Positions 54,869 through 64,000 of a DNA stretch of 64,000 bases are shown one piece after another. Every line of letters starts with the position of its first letter. Position 1 is the stretch's first letter. A program made the translations under genes and the position numbers. Source of the stretch: Anodontia alba (taxonomy: Eukaryota; Mollusca; Bivalvia; Lucinida; Lucinidae); assembly GCA_964016985.1 (NCBI GenBank), contig OZ024826.1:66321264-66385263 (forward strand), in the 5' to 3' direction. The notes beneath the pieces are model-generated. The model was given only the letters and a program-made list of their open reading frames with translations. It ran no database searches and was not told where the DNA came from.

Positions 54869-56821
54869 AGCCCATAAATGTCACTCCATAGTAAATGCCA
54901 ACCCCTAATATAAATAAAATGAATATCAATGTAAGTTTAATTTCTGCTAAAATCTGGACTTCAGCAGACGACAAAATATTTACAGAAACAATAATCTCAC
55001 CTAAAAAATATGTCCGCTTCAGGGCTTGCAAATTATGTTGTAAGGCCAATCAATTCAATGGGGTCATGTTGAATGCTGTCCGTTTTCTTAAACACACGTC
55101 CACTGGACAGGCTTAGTCCTCTAAGTGGCTATTTATCAGTATTGTGTGCATTCTTTCGCCGAAAATGACTGCTTATATCAAAGAAAGAGCGTACAAATAT
55201 ACTTAAAACTAAAAGTAACTTGTCACTTTATAATAATGAATAATTTTGTTTCCACTTTAATTTGATAGTAATAAATGAGTTAATTGTTTTCTACGGTTAG
55301 TCTCAACAGAATTCAAGAGAGATCATTCGTGTAAGTAATTCCAGTCTTTTCATCAAAAACAGTATCTTCACATTTTCTCACAACTTCAAAAGCAGAACAT
55401 GATTTTCAACATAAAAATCTGAAAGTCCATTGTTTGCCGATAAAATTCTCTGCAAAACATTTTTTTCAGTTCTATCTGGCTAATAAATGGCAATTACTCG
55501 AAGTTGCTTCACGCTGAAATTATCTCCCTTTCAATAAAAAACAATAGTAAACTTCCGTTGCTCGTAAATCCATACCTCCGATATTTTTTGTAAGTTTTAA
55601 ACGGCGATTTGTTTGGACCTCTACAGAGAGTGTGTGACCAGAAACAGATGCCAACGTTCTTATCATGTCAAAAGAAAAATGGGTGACAATTTCCTGTAGG
55701 ATTTTCATTACAGACATTGTTAAGTTTGATCAAACTGCCTTCTCGGTAAAAAAATATCGACGCATTCAGAAGTTGCGCAATAGATGGTGCAGACTTTTTG
55801 TTGATTAAAGAACAATTTTCAATACATGTCTAAGCGAATAAAGCGTTTTCGCCTAAAATAAACCCGTATTTAAGGTACAGTAACCTTACAAAAGCGAATT
55901 GATAATCGTAACTTTTGATTTTGACCCCTTCTGTTTTGAGAGAGACCCTTTTGATAATCTGTTTGACAAGAAGAGCTAAATAGGTGTATATCATGTGCAC
56001 AGTTGATTGTTATTTAACATCATTAAAACAATTTTAAAATTTCTTTTAGCAAGAGTCAGTAAAGCGTTTAAATATAAGCTGTAAAGTTACTTTTGGCTGT
56101 AAGTATATATATACGTATCTGTCATGTGTGTATGCTTTCATGTCGCGAATCTAATGAGTGTCGCGATTGCTCCGTTGTGCGCATCGGCAAGTCCGGTGCT
56201 GCACAGTTCTCATATTCCCTACACTTTGCGCTTGCTACTGCACAGTCCGCTCAGCGTCTTTCATAGCCAACCGAGAAATACCTACCAGACCGAACTTGCG
56301 CTTGCCTGATCAGACTGAACAGTCTGCTCAACGTCTTTCCTATCCACCCCATGCACGCAACTGGAAAAATTCACACTAGATTGAAAAATTTAGCGCATGA
56401 AAATCCCATGTAATAAAATGCAGAACTGGATCACCCTGCGTCCACTAAATAGACGCCGCAATCAACAATCTATAGGTTTTAATTCATATTCGACACATTT
56501 CTGGCGTTTCAGATCTTACACAGAAAACCTACAAATTGATGATAATTACGAAATTATAAAATATCACTAGTGCGGTCCTCTGACGCGCAGTGGTGTCCTG
56601 CTAGTTCGCCCTTATCGGAATCACTCGTAGTGCGATATTTATATACGTCCAGGTAGACACGTATTATCTTACACGTATAGTGCACGGGTAAACCGTGATT
56701 ATACCATAGTGTCCTATTTGTTGGACAGAAGAATTGCGTACTTCGTAGGGTAAGGCCAAAATGGCCTTATATAAGTAAAAAGGTACCCTACGTCGAGGAA
56801 AATGCATTGTGTGTCGTAACA
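54869..56821 (-). repeat. Probable gypsy LTR, copy 2, carrying a MITE
   Basis: Collinear with 30913-32156 (see ATTTACAGAA, TGGACTTCAGCAGACGACAA, TGCGCATCGGCAAGTCCGG and GCACGGGTAAACCGTG). On the minus strand it begins TGTTACGACACACA. There is no gypsy coding sequence beside it, so it could be a solo LTR. It abuts the DIRS-like gag on its left and has one unit of the 40-bp repeat where copy 1 has three. Confidence 0.7.
55200..56105. mobile_element. 906-bp MITE inside the repeat, TA target site
   Basis: Left end TACTTAAAACTAAAAGTAAC and the right end on the other strand TACTTACAGCCAAAAGTAAC agree at 17 of 20 positions. TA flanks at 55198-55199 and 56106-56107. The paralogous sequence near 31289-31300 lacks the insertion, which confirms it as a separate element. 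No transposase. TIR and target resemble Tc1/mariner-type elements. Confidence 0.85.
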
Positions 56822-56929
56822 AAATTGGGTGTACATCTTGAGAGTGGCGAAATGATGTGTAAGATAAAATTAATATACTGGGTTTTATTTCTGCCTTCTT
56901 TTTTTAGTTTTCTTTTCCCGGGCCTCTCA
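56822..56929. other. Short unassigned spacer
   Basis: Nothing recognised. Confidence 0.4.
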
Positions 56930-57330
56930 CTTCAGTGTATACTTTTGTCAAACATTTCTCAGCATATACTGAACCTAGGATTTTGAAAAGTGGTAGAAAC
57001 ATTAGGTATGAATTATTGTATTGTGTAAAAGAGAAACAGCATCCTCTCCTCTATTATTTGTCCATTTTTCTTTCTCGCCAATTAAAACTTCTGTCAGATT
57101 TTTCATCTTATATGAGAGCCAGACTGTTCAAATTTTGTATATACCCTAAAGTACCAAAGATTATTGTGTGAAAGAAAACCAAGCTGCTGAGATTATCCTT
57201 CTGTTTATTTGTCCTTTTTTCTTTCTCTCCAGTCAAACAATTTCTCTAGAACTAATCGACCTAGGATCTTGAAATTTGGTATAAATTTTAGGTATACTTC
57301 ATTGTAATTTTAAAAAGAGAGTTTTCATCC
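56930..57330 (+). repeat. ~250-bp tandem units, second locus of the 20.6-kb family
   Basis: CAGCATATACTGAACCTAGG, TTTTGAAAAGTGGTAGAAAC, CAATTAAAACTTCTGTCAGA and TTCAAATTTTGTATATACCC, then a second unit with TCTAGAACTAATCGACCTAG. Same order and spacing as at 20630-21290, more diverged. Confidence 0.65.
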
Positions 57331-58671
57331 TACTGCTTAATTTTTTTTCTTGAATCATTTTTATGGATAGCTCTTTTCAAATGCCTAAAAGAAGCTTTGA
57401 GTTTAAGAGGGAGAAGATGACGACATTTGTTTATGAATGATACTAAAATGTTGACTTTCCAGTCATTTAAAGCATTATGTTTAACATGTTCCAGTTTGCA
57501 CCAACGTTTACGAAATTATTCCAAAATGCCAGCAATAACTTCTCGATATTTCTCGACATTTAGAGAAGTCGATTTTCTACGCGAATCTGTATTAAGGCCC
57601 CTTAGAAGCAATACAGCGAATTCTATAATCGGAAATTATTTTCAAATTTTCATAAATGACATGCCCGGTTGGTTGATAACAATATTTGGAGTCCTTGCAA
57701 TGTCAGCAAACAGACGTACTAGTCTCAATATCAAGATCCGAAACCAGTTAAATTAAATATGGCAATAGGCTTGTTATATTTGTAATATATAATGGGACAT
57801 TTTGGTATTCCTAAAATAACCTGGAACAGAAAAGATTACTGATTTATCTTTAAAGATACTGGTAAACCTGTTTCTTTGTTGATAAATGGATTTTGATATA
57901 TTGTCTGACGCGATTATTTTTAGAATCAATACAAGGTCAAAGATCAATATTACACCTTGTGAAAAGAGCTGTATCATAAAGTCGATGACCACTATCGTAG
58001 AATAATCGTAGCCTACTCCTCCAGTTTACGGAGAGAAGATAGAGAAAGTGAAACCAAATATGAAATCATCAGATGGCGCCTAAATTGTTTTAATATTTCA
58101 CTTGAATCTGAAAGTATTATATAACACAGGTGTTTGCGTTTAAAGTTGTTATTTCTTCGTTTTCCATTTTATCGATTTTCCGTTCACGAATATTAAAATG
58201 GAGAACAAATCGAAACTGGTAATTTAGAAATATTACTTTCTTGATATATATTATCATTAAAATTAAGCAGATAAGGGGTTTGTAATGCTTGAATCCATTT
58301 CAACTCTAATTCATGCCTAAGGATAGATTTGAATGTAGTTGTTGATTTGTTTTTACATATAGTTATTCAACTTGTTGAACCATAATTTTATTAGGCGCGT
58401 AGAATCTACTTCATCCAAGTACAGTAATAGGCTTCGTGACGTCACTGTCAAATTATCCTGGAAGTATTATACAAGGCAATGAGTTGTTTATAAACGTAAA
58501 CTAAATATGCAAATTAAACGCATTCATTCATTTATTATTTTATTTCTCCTAAAAGCTGTAGTATGATACTGAAATACTTGCAGCTTACGTTAGTTAAAGC
58601 TATGTAGGAAAATGCTTTATACAGATCATGGTATTTGAAAACAATAAGAGGCCTCGGGAGAATGTTTGTTA
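57331..58671. other. Unassigned sequence
   Basis: No recognisable domain. A 109-codon plus frame (57427-57756) and a 72-codon minus frame (57992-57774) lie here and are too weak to call. Confidence 0.45.
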
Positions 58672-59000
58672 CGCCATTGGTGCCCAAGACACACCGAGGG
58701 AGACTTCCAATTTGATTAAGTTCCGGGTTGGGCGATGCCTAACTGTACCACTACACAGAAGACTCTAACAAAGTCTAACTTTGACAACTTTTTTTTACAT
58801 GTACTCTTTACAACATATATAACACAATACAGACAATACAATCCACAAGTCCAAGCAAGTCTCTTCACGTTGGCACAGTAGGGGATTTATACTGGGTATA
58901 TTACTTGAATAACCGGGATTGGTTAATCAATCATATACACTCAGTATGACCCCAACCAAAATGAGGAGAACTCTGTGCCAATGTGAAGAGATTGCCTGCC
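58672..59000 (+). repeat. Dispersed ~1.0-kb repeat, copy C (first third)
   Basis: TTGTTACGCCATTGG, CCAAGACACACCGAGGGAGA, CTTCCAATTTGATTAAGTTC, CTAACTGTACCACTACACAG and GGGATTGGTTAATCAATCAT parallel copies A and B but are more diverged. Similarity fades after about 59000. Confidence 0.75.
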
Positions 59001-59944
59001 TTCCCTTCCTTCACCCTATTGGAGTACGCTTTATTCCTACTTGCTCTAGAGTACTCTCCAACTGTTCATTTTATTTAAAGCACTCATATCTGAGGCGTTT
59101 TTTCACGCGATATATTTCTTTCACTTAAGAATATATTCTATTCTAACACGGCCTATGCGTGTATATAAACTACTGGTCATTGAGTACCATATGAATCGCG
59201 TAACCAGAACGATTAGGTTTTACATACGCATACGCAACACGTGAACATACGCACGAACATACAGCCATGCACACACCCACATACATACGCAAGTTTTTTT
59301 TTATGCTAAACATTATTTTAAATAAATTGTATTAAAATGTAATGTCTGTTAGGCTTGTAAGACAAATTTTGTACTATTTTTCCGTTTGCGAAGCAATAAA
59401 GCTATTCCGATTTCATCTGATCAGGGCACGGAGTTACTAAAAGTTGGAGTTGACCCTATACTACTCTCCCTCTGATCATAATTCGAAAGTCTGGTATGTT
59501 TTACAATTGTAATGTCAATAAAATTTAGGATTGTCATTCAGATATTATAATCAGTATGAAGCCGTATATATGGAAATGGAGTTTGTATATGACGTTAAGT
59601 GGGCGACGTTGCCGAAGGTTAGTGACGCTCACCGTCGACCACGCCGACGTCATTAAAAGGGAAATAAGTCACGGATGAGTCACTTCGACGTCAATGATGC
59701 GTCTATCATGGCGTCGGGGATTCAGCCGCGACCTCAGTGACGTCACTCACCTTATACGATGACGTGTGTCATTGGAGAATAATGGGTAGAATCATAACAG
59801 CAGACCATCTTGTATTATTGTAGGATATGTCCTTAGTCTCTGTTTTTGTTTATTGTAGTTGTGTCCTTCCAAGAATAGTATGATGTTTCCAAGAACATTT
59901 TGATGTTCAATACCTTAACAGAGAACAGGATGTCGAGCAGAGGC
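59001..59944. other. Unassigned sequence, GACGTCA-rich in part
   Basis: No gene seen. The stretch 59590-59770 is rich in GACGTCA and TGACGTC, CRE-like octamer cores, and could be the diverged tail of copy C, whose relatives are also GACGTC-rich at that place. Confidence 0.45.
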
Positions 59945-60250
59945 CGACAAACGAATTCTTGGAAAATAATCAATCATAGTTAGTATATACTGCGACTTCA
60001 TATCGGGCCGGGGTTCAATCGGACCGACTATGTCGACTGTTACTCTCTTAAACAGTGTATCAGTCACGGTAATTTTCCTAACGGATCTTTGGTTACATGC
60101 CCCTTCTGAATTGTCCGCTGACGACCTACAAAACCTTGTTACATCATCACAAACCCCTAACCAAAAGAACCCAGCCAGAATTCTATTCAAAGCCTTTTTA
60201 TTGCCTAAATGTCCGGCCGTTAATGAGTCATGAGCCAGTTTCAGAACCAT
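59915..60250 (-). pseudogene. gypsy integrase, N-terminal part only
   Basis: VLKLAHDSLTAGHLGNKKAL and NRILAGFFWLGVCDDVTRFC are the HHCC zinc-binding domain; the second CC pair is weak (SSADNSEGACNQ). TLFKRVTVDIVGPIEPRPDM carries the first catalytic Asp. The text after LTMIDYFPRI no longer matches integrase. Confidence 0.85.
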
Positions 60251-60592
60251 CTCTCTAAAACTACTTGGGACGATAAGTTTAAGTGAGACCCTGAGTACAT
60301 TGTCTATACAACAAGTCTCTTCTCTTAACTATTTTAGTTTCACCCCTATTCAAACCACGACTCTTAGTCGGCTCTACACTTTATATGCTCTAACTTTGGA
60401 TCGGACGTTTGAGCGTCCTGGAATGCTTGTTCGGCGACCTTAAGTTTCTTATATGCTTTCTCCTCTTGCTTAGCCTGGCCCTTGTAACTACACCCACTGA
60501 AAAATGTGACATATCTGGTAACGTAGAGCCATCAATGTTGCCAATTACCAAGAAACAAAGTGTCATCCATGCACAGTCCCTCATTTTGACCA

Positions 60593-60841
60593 TTAAAAAT
60601 GGAAATCGACATTGATGACTGGTAAAGGATGCCTTTGTGTAGTCTCATCTATCAGAGTTACTGTCGACTCTTTACCGATCAATTGATCCTGTGAAACCAA
60701 GTTTCTTCTTACGACCACCCCGGTACAACCAGTATCCCTGAGGACTACAACTTTCTGACTGTCAACGGTACCTGGTGCTTTTGGCAACCGTGACTTCAAA
60801 AAGTAGCAAACTCCTTCCTTGTCTTTCACATCTGAATGCAA
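60593..60841 (-). pseudogene. gypsy aspartic protease region, copy 2
   Basis: KDKEGVCYFLKSRLPKAPGT, VDSQKVVVLRDTGCTGVVVR and RNLVSQDQLIGKESTVTLID. DTG is the active site. The frame is longer than in the first copy and likely nearer to the ancestral form. It lies directly after gag, before the integrase. Confidence 0.8.
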
Positions 60842-60917
60842 GGAATCATCTACCTTACCCTGGTAAATAGACTCTACACCGTCACTGGACTCCTTTTGTC
60901 CCTTTACCTTACAAGAA

Positions 60918-62301
60918 TTAAACTAGTGGTCTCCCCTGTTGTGTTATCAAACTTATTTCCAACGCCTCTACCTTAACCGTGGTTATTTCACTACCATAAC
61001 CTCGACCTCGATAATTACCGCGGCCCCTGTTAAAAGAATTATCTCCCTTAAATTGAGGATTACTAGTGTCCGCACTAGAGGCAGTCACCAACCTCCCTTC
61101 GTCTTTAACTTTATCCGCGCTTGACGCTACTTTCCTATTAGGATTGTTCCAACACTTGTAAGTTAGATATGGTTTCCCACAAATCCTACACTTAATTTTC
61201 GGCTTATTGCCCAACCTACTTGGCTCGACCTTACTAAACCCTTTGCTATCCATACTCTCGCGTTATCCTATCGCTACGCAACTAGATACGTCGCCCCGGG
61301 CTTCAACAAACAAGTCGGCTTCTCTAGCCATCTCATCTAAAATCTTAAACGTCTTGGGATTCAAATGGACATACAGTTCACTATTACATGATTCTAAAAA
61401 CTGGTCACGTGCCATAAAATCGCATACCGCTTCGTACATCTTTTCCAATTTCGCCATTGCTAACCATTTACTTGAATAACTATTATGTCTGCTACTAAAC
61501 TGAATAAAAGTCTTTGTTCTCTGGTCTACTATAACGAAATTTCTTACGAAATCCGCGTTCAGTCATATCAAACTTCTTTAACAATGCCTCTTTCAGTTTA
61601 TCATAACTGGTCGCGTCCTCATCTGATAACCTATCATATACATTTAAGACTCGCCCCTTTAATAAAGCACCTAAATATGCGGCCCATAAAGCTGGATCCC
61701 ATTTATTAGCTGTTGCGTACTTCTCAAACCGGGACAAATAACTTCCATTTTGTCTTTACTATCATCGAAGTACGGCAACTTGGGATCACGTGCATGTGCT
61801 GTACGGTCTTTAAATTTTGACTGCTCTATATCAGCCTTTTATAATTCTATTTTATGGGAAAGTTCTAATTTCTCATTTTCTAAACTCTGCCGTAACCTTC
61901 TAATTCTGTTTCTTTATTGGCCTCAATCTGGGCCTTCCCGGTCTCTGCCTTGGCTCTGGCCTTCCCGACCTCGGCCTCGACCCTGAACTCGGCCTCTGCC
62001 TCGGCTCTGGTCTTCTCGGTCTCGGCCTTGACCCTGAACTTCTCGGCCTCTGCCTTGGCTCTGGCCTTCTCGGTCTCGGCCTTGACTGACCTTCTTGGCC
62101 TCTGCCTCGGCTCTGGCCTTCTCGGCCTCGACTCTCAGCCTCTGTCTCAGCTCTGGCCCTCTCAGCCTCGGCCTTGGCTTTCTCGGCCTCGCGTTCCGCA
62201 GCTCTATCTACCCTTTGTATTCCCTGCTGCCGAGTAACGCTTTCTCTTAATTCCTGTCCTTCATAACCTAACTCTTTCCCTAATTGTACAACCTCTGTCA
62301 T
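60918..62301 (-). pseudogene. gypsy gag pseudogene, copy 2
   Basis: ATG at 62301 begins MTEVVQLGKELGYEGQELRE and leads into VDRAAEREAEKAKAEAERAR and a long Glu/Ala/Arg repeat. Frames with SRFEKYATANKWDPALWAAY, RFRKKF-like text, YEAVCDFMARDQFLESCNSE and LYVHLNPKTFKILDEMAREA follow. The zinc-knuckle is CRICGKPYLTYKCWNN: the final Cys is kept but the His is Tyr. At least three frame breaks. Confidence 0.85.
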
Positions 62302-62311
62302 AATTATTAAC

Positions 62312-62640
62312 GTAAAATCTCACGTCGAAATTTAAACAACTTAAATCAAATTTAAAATTATCCAACTAAAACGCTGGTCAGAAATTTTTTAACGCATCAA
62401 TTAAAGTTACACCCTAACTTAACAATATCAGCGACGTAATATTACACCCTAACTTTACAATATCAGCGATGTAACGTAACGGTGACGTTCGAAACTGACG
62501 TCTATCAAGAACCGAATACATAGTATCTATAACAATGTACTAACGCTACTAGTTGATGTCACGTAGCGACGTCTTAAATTTATCTGCGTTACTCTAAGTA
62601 AACACGTCACTGACTAAACATCACTAACGGTGGTACTAAA
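62312..62640. repeat. Gypsy leader region, copy 2
   Basis: Matches 37261-37640 in order (GTAAAATCTCACGTC, CCAACTAAAACGCTGGTCAG, GTAACGTAACGGTGACGTTC and AACTGACGTCTAT). A 45-bp block with TACACCCTAACTT is locally duplicated here (about 62408 and 62442). Confidence 0.65.
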
Positions 62641-63249
62641 GCCAGAGGTCGATTTTTTTGAAGAAATCTAACTTTTTTTTTCTAATATGTTTTATCTAAA
62701 AGTAGGATCTATGGCGAATAAGAAAATGCTTAAAAAATTATAGGTCGCTGCGCAAAATTTTGCTGCAGCGCCCCCAAAAAAGGGCTGGTCACGTGCACAA
62801 ATTTCGATTATTTTATTACATGAAAAAAACTCAAGTTTTCCTTCAATTAAGTCTAAGATGAAAAGAAAGTTGGTAATATTTTGGGGTTTGAAGCTTATAT
62901 CACATTTTTGATTATATTTAAATAAAGCGAACGAGAAATATCAACAATTTGATCACAGTTAAGGAAAAAAATAGCGTTCTTTTGGCTCTTACCCTGGTCC
63001 ATATAACACAGCAGACAGATACAAAAATAATTCAGAACATAATAATTAAAAAAAAAAAAAAAAAAAAGATGTATGTCTAAAATCTAACTTTTTCTTATAC
63101 TCCTTCAGATGTAAGAACTTTTTATTATCTATCAAAAACTGAAAAAGAAATTTAAAGGTCGCTGTTCAAAATTTTAAGTTATTTTTGTTTTGGAATTACC
63201 TCCCTTGACCAAAAAAGCACAAAATCACAGATTTTAAGCCTGAGTGGCT
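62641..63249. other. Unassigned sequence
   Basis: No gene seen. An A run lies at about 63049-63068, and TAGGTCGCTG/AAGGTCGCTG ... CAAAATTTT recurs at about 62742 and 63150. Confidence 0.45.
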
Positions 63250-63780
63250 CTATAGCCTTCATGTACTATCTGATTTTTATCCAATTGAACCAAGTATTAA
63301 ATAATCAAAAGAACTAGTTTCATTTCTTGCATCAGCCATATTGTTTTACACATACAAGAGTTATGGCTCCTGAAATGGTGAAAAATCACTAATTTTAGCA
63401 TACTGTGTACACCAGTCATTATTTCTTATCTGATATGTACCAGCTTGGTATATAAAAGCTTCAAGTATTATTTGATTTCATCAAACTGCACAAAATATTA
63501 AATAATCAAAAGATCTGGTTTCATCTCTTGAACTAGCCATACTGTATAACATATATAAGAGTTATGGCCCCTGAAAATATGAACAACCACTAATTATAAC
63601 ATAGTATATATACACTAAGTCATTATTAATTACCTGATTTGAATCAAATTGGTAAGAAAAGGTTAGACAGGCCAAAGTTCTTGCATTTTCTTGAACCTAC
63701 CATAACAAATTAACCCTTGAAGAGTTATGACCCCTAAAATAGGAAAAAGCTCAGTGTGTAAGCTTTTGTAGAGCCTTCTG
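63250..63780 (+). repeat. ~200-bp tandem repeat, three units
   Basis: GAGTTATGGCTCCTGAAA (63358), GAGTTATGGCCCCTGAAA (63559) and GAGTTATGACCCCTAAAA (63722) mark successive units; TATTAAATAATCAAAAGA is another shared block. Such GAGTTATGGCCCCTG units are familiar to me from bivalve genomes. Confidence 0.7.
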
Positions 63781-64000
63781 TTGATCATCTGAATATTTCA
63801 AAATTATGGAAAAAGTTAGATGACAGCAAGATTCTGTATAATGTAGGGTTCAAAATTTACTTGGTATCTTTGCAGCCCATGAATTGTCCTGACATTTTAA
63901 GAGGGCACAGATACAGAATTTTAAGCAATTATGTGTTCAAATGAGTACAAACATACTCCATGATTTTTTTTTCTCTTGCAGTCAGACCTTACTGAGAATG
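63781..64000. other. Window-edge sequence, unassigned
   Basis: AT-rich, nothing recognised. Confidence 0.4.

Larger units (their letters stand above)
59945..62301 (-). mobile_element. Second gypsy element, 3'-truncated in integrase
   Basis: On the minus strand: gag (62301-60918), protease with DTGCTG (60841-60593), linker (60593-60390) and the integrase zinc-binding region HDSLTAGHLGNKKALNRILA to VDIVGPIEPRPDMKSQYILT (60250-59945). It then stops matching the element at 33-37 kb, so RT is gone. The domain order that remains agrees with the first copy. Confidence 0.9.

Noticed and set aside
59590..59770. CRE-rich promoter
   Set aside because: GACGTCA sites are frequent in several repeats of this window, and no gene start lies downstream.
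61900..62237. Ala/Ser/Leu-rich plus-strand frame
   Set aside because: Antisense to the Glu/Ala/Arg repeat of gypsy gag.
62312..62640. 5' LTR of the gypsy elements
   Set aside because: It matches 37261-37640 but does not match the probable 3' LTR at 30913-32156, so I list it only as leader region.

Overview
The window looks like nuclear DNA of a marine invertebrate, most likely a bivalve mollusc. The reasons are AT-rich sequence dense in mobile elements, no operon structure, elements with GCTCACCTGG-type ends, tRNA-like SINE pieces, long (TA)n and (TG)n tracts, and SGNH-like and DIRS-like reading frames of a kind I associate with bivalve repeats. I see no intact host gene, rRNA, functional tRNA or CRISPR array. 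Nearly every recognisable protein belongs to a transposon, and almost all are broken.

0-20 kb: a partial reading frame with a stop (1-268); an element carrying about 15 copies of a ~140-bp repeat built around a palindromic ATGGC motif (300-2795); an SGNH-hydrolase-like pseudogene (3181-3705); a ~5-kb inverted repeat with ~2-kb arms (5209-10326) whose loop holds two tRNA-derived repeats; a 584-bp MITE (11320-11903); a dead mariner (13264-14624); and two oppositely oriented AT-rich minisatellites (16.0-16.3 and 17.65-18.06 kb), all of this last part inside a 4.8-kb stretch bracketed by a 35-bp exact direct repeat.

20-38 kb: microsatellites; a Tc1-like element (21894-23421) inside an older repeat whose second copy at 39.5-40.8 kb keeps the empty site; another Tc1-like element (24474-25990) inserted in a TA microsatellite; an L1/Tx1-like LINE on the minus strand (26406-30046); and a Ty3/gypsy element on the minus strand (about 32.2-37.3 kb) with the unusual order gag-protease-integrase-RT-RNase H, the order known for the Gmr1 clade.

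38-64 kb: small hairpin and tandem repeats; tRNA-like repeats; an SGNH-like fragment; a second copy of the 24-kb Tc1 element (43316-51572) split by a nearly complete BEL/Pao retrotransposon (44020-50776, 5-bp target duplication TCGCT); minisatellites; a DIRS/Ngaro-like gag pseudogene (about 53.66-54.87 kb); a second copy of the probable gypsy terminal repeat carrying a 0.9-kb MITE; and a truncated second gypsy element of the 33-37 kb family (59.9-62.6 kb).

The elements do not act as one system. They record successive insertions: Tc1 first, then BEL inside it; an older repeat, then Tc1 in one copy and a SINE in the other; gypsy gag, then a 5'-truncated SINE. The most interesting structures are the large inverted repeat, the integrase-before-RT gypsy element, the palindromic ATGGC satellite and the two filled/empty site pairs.
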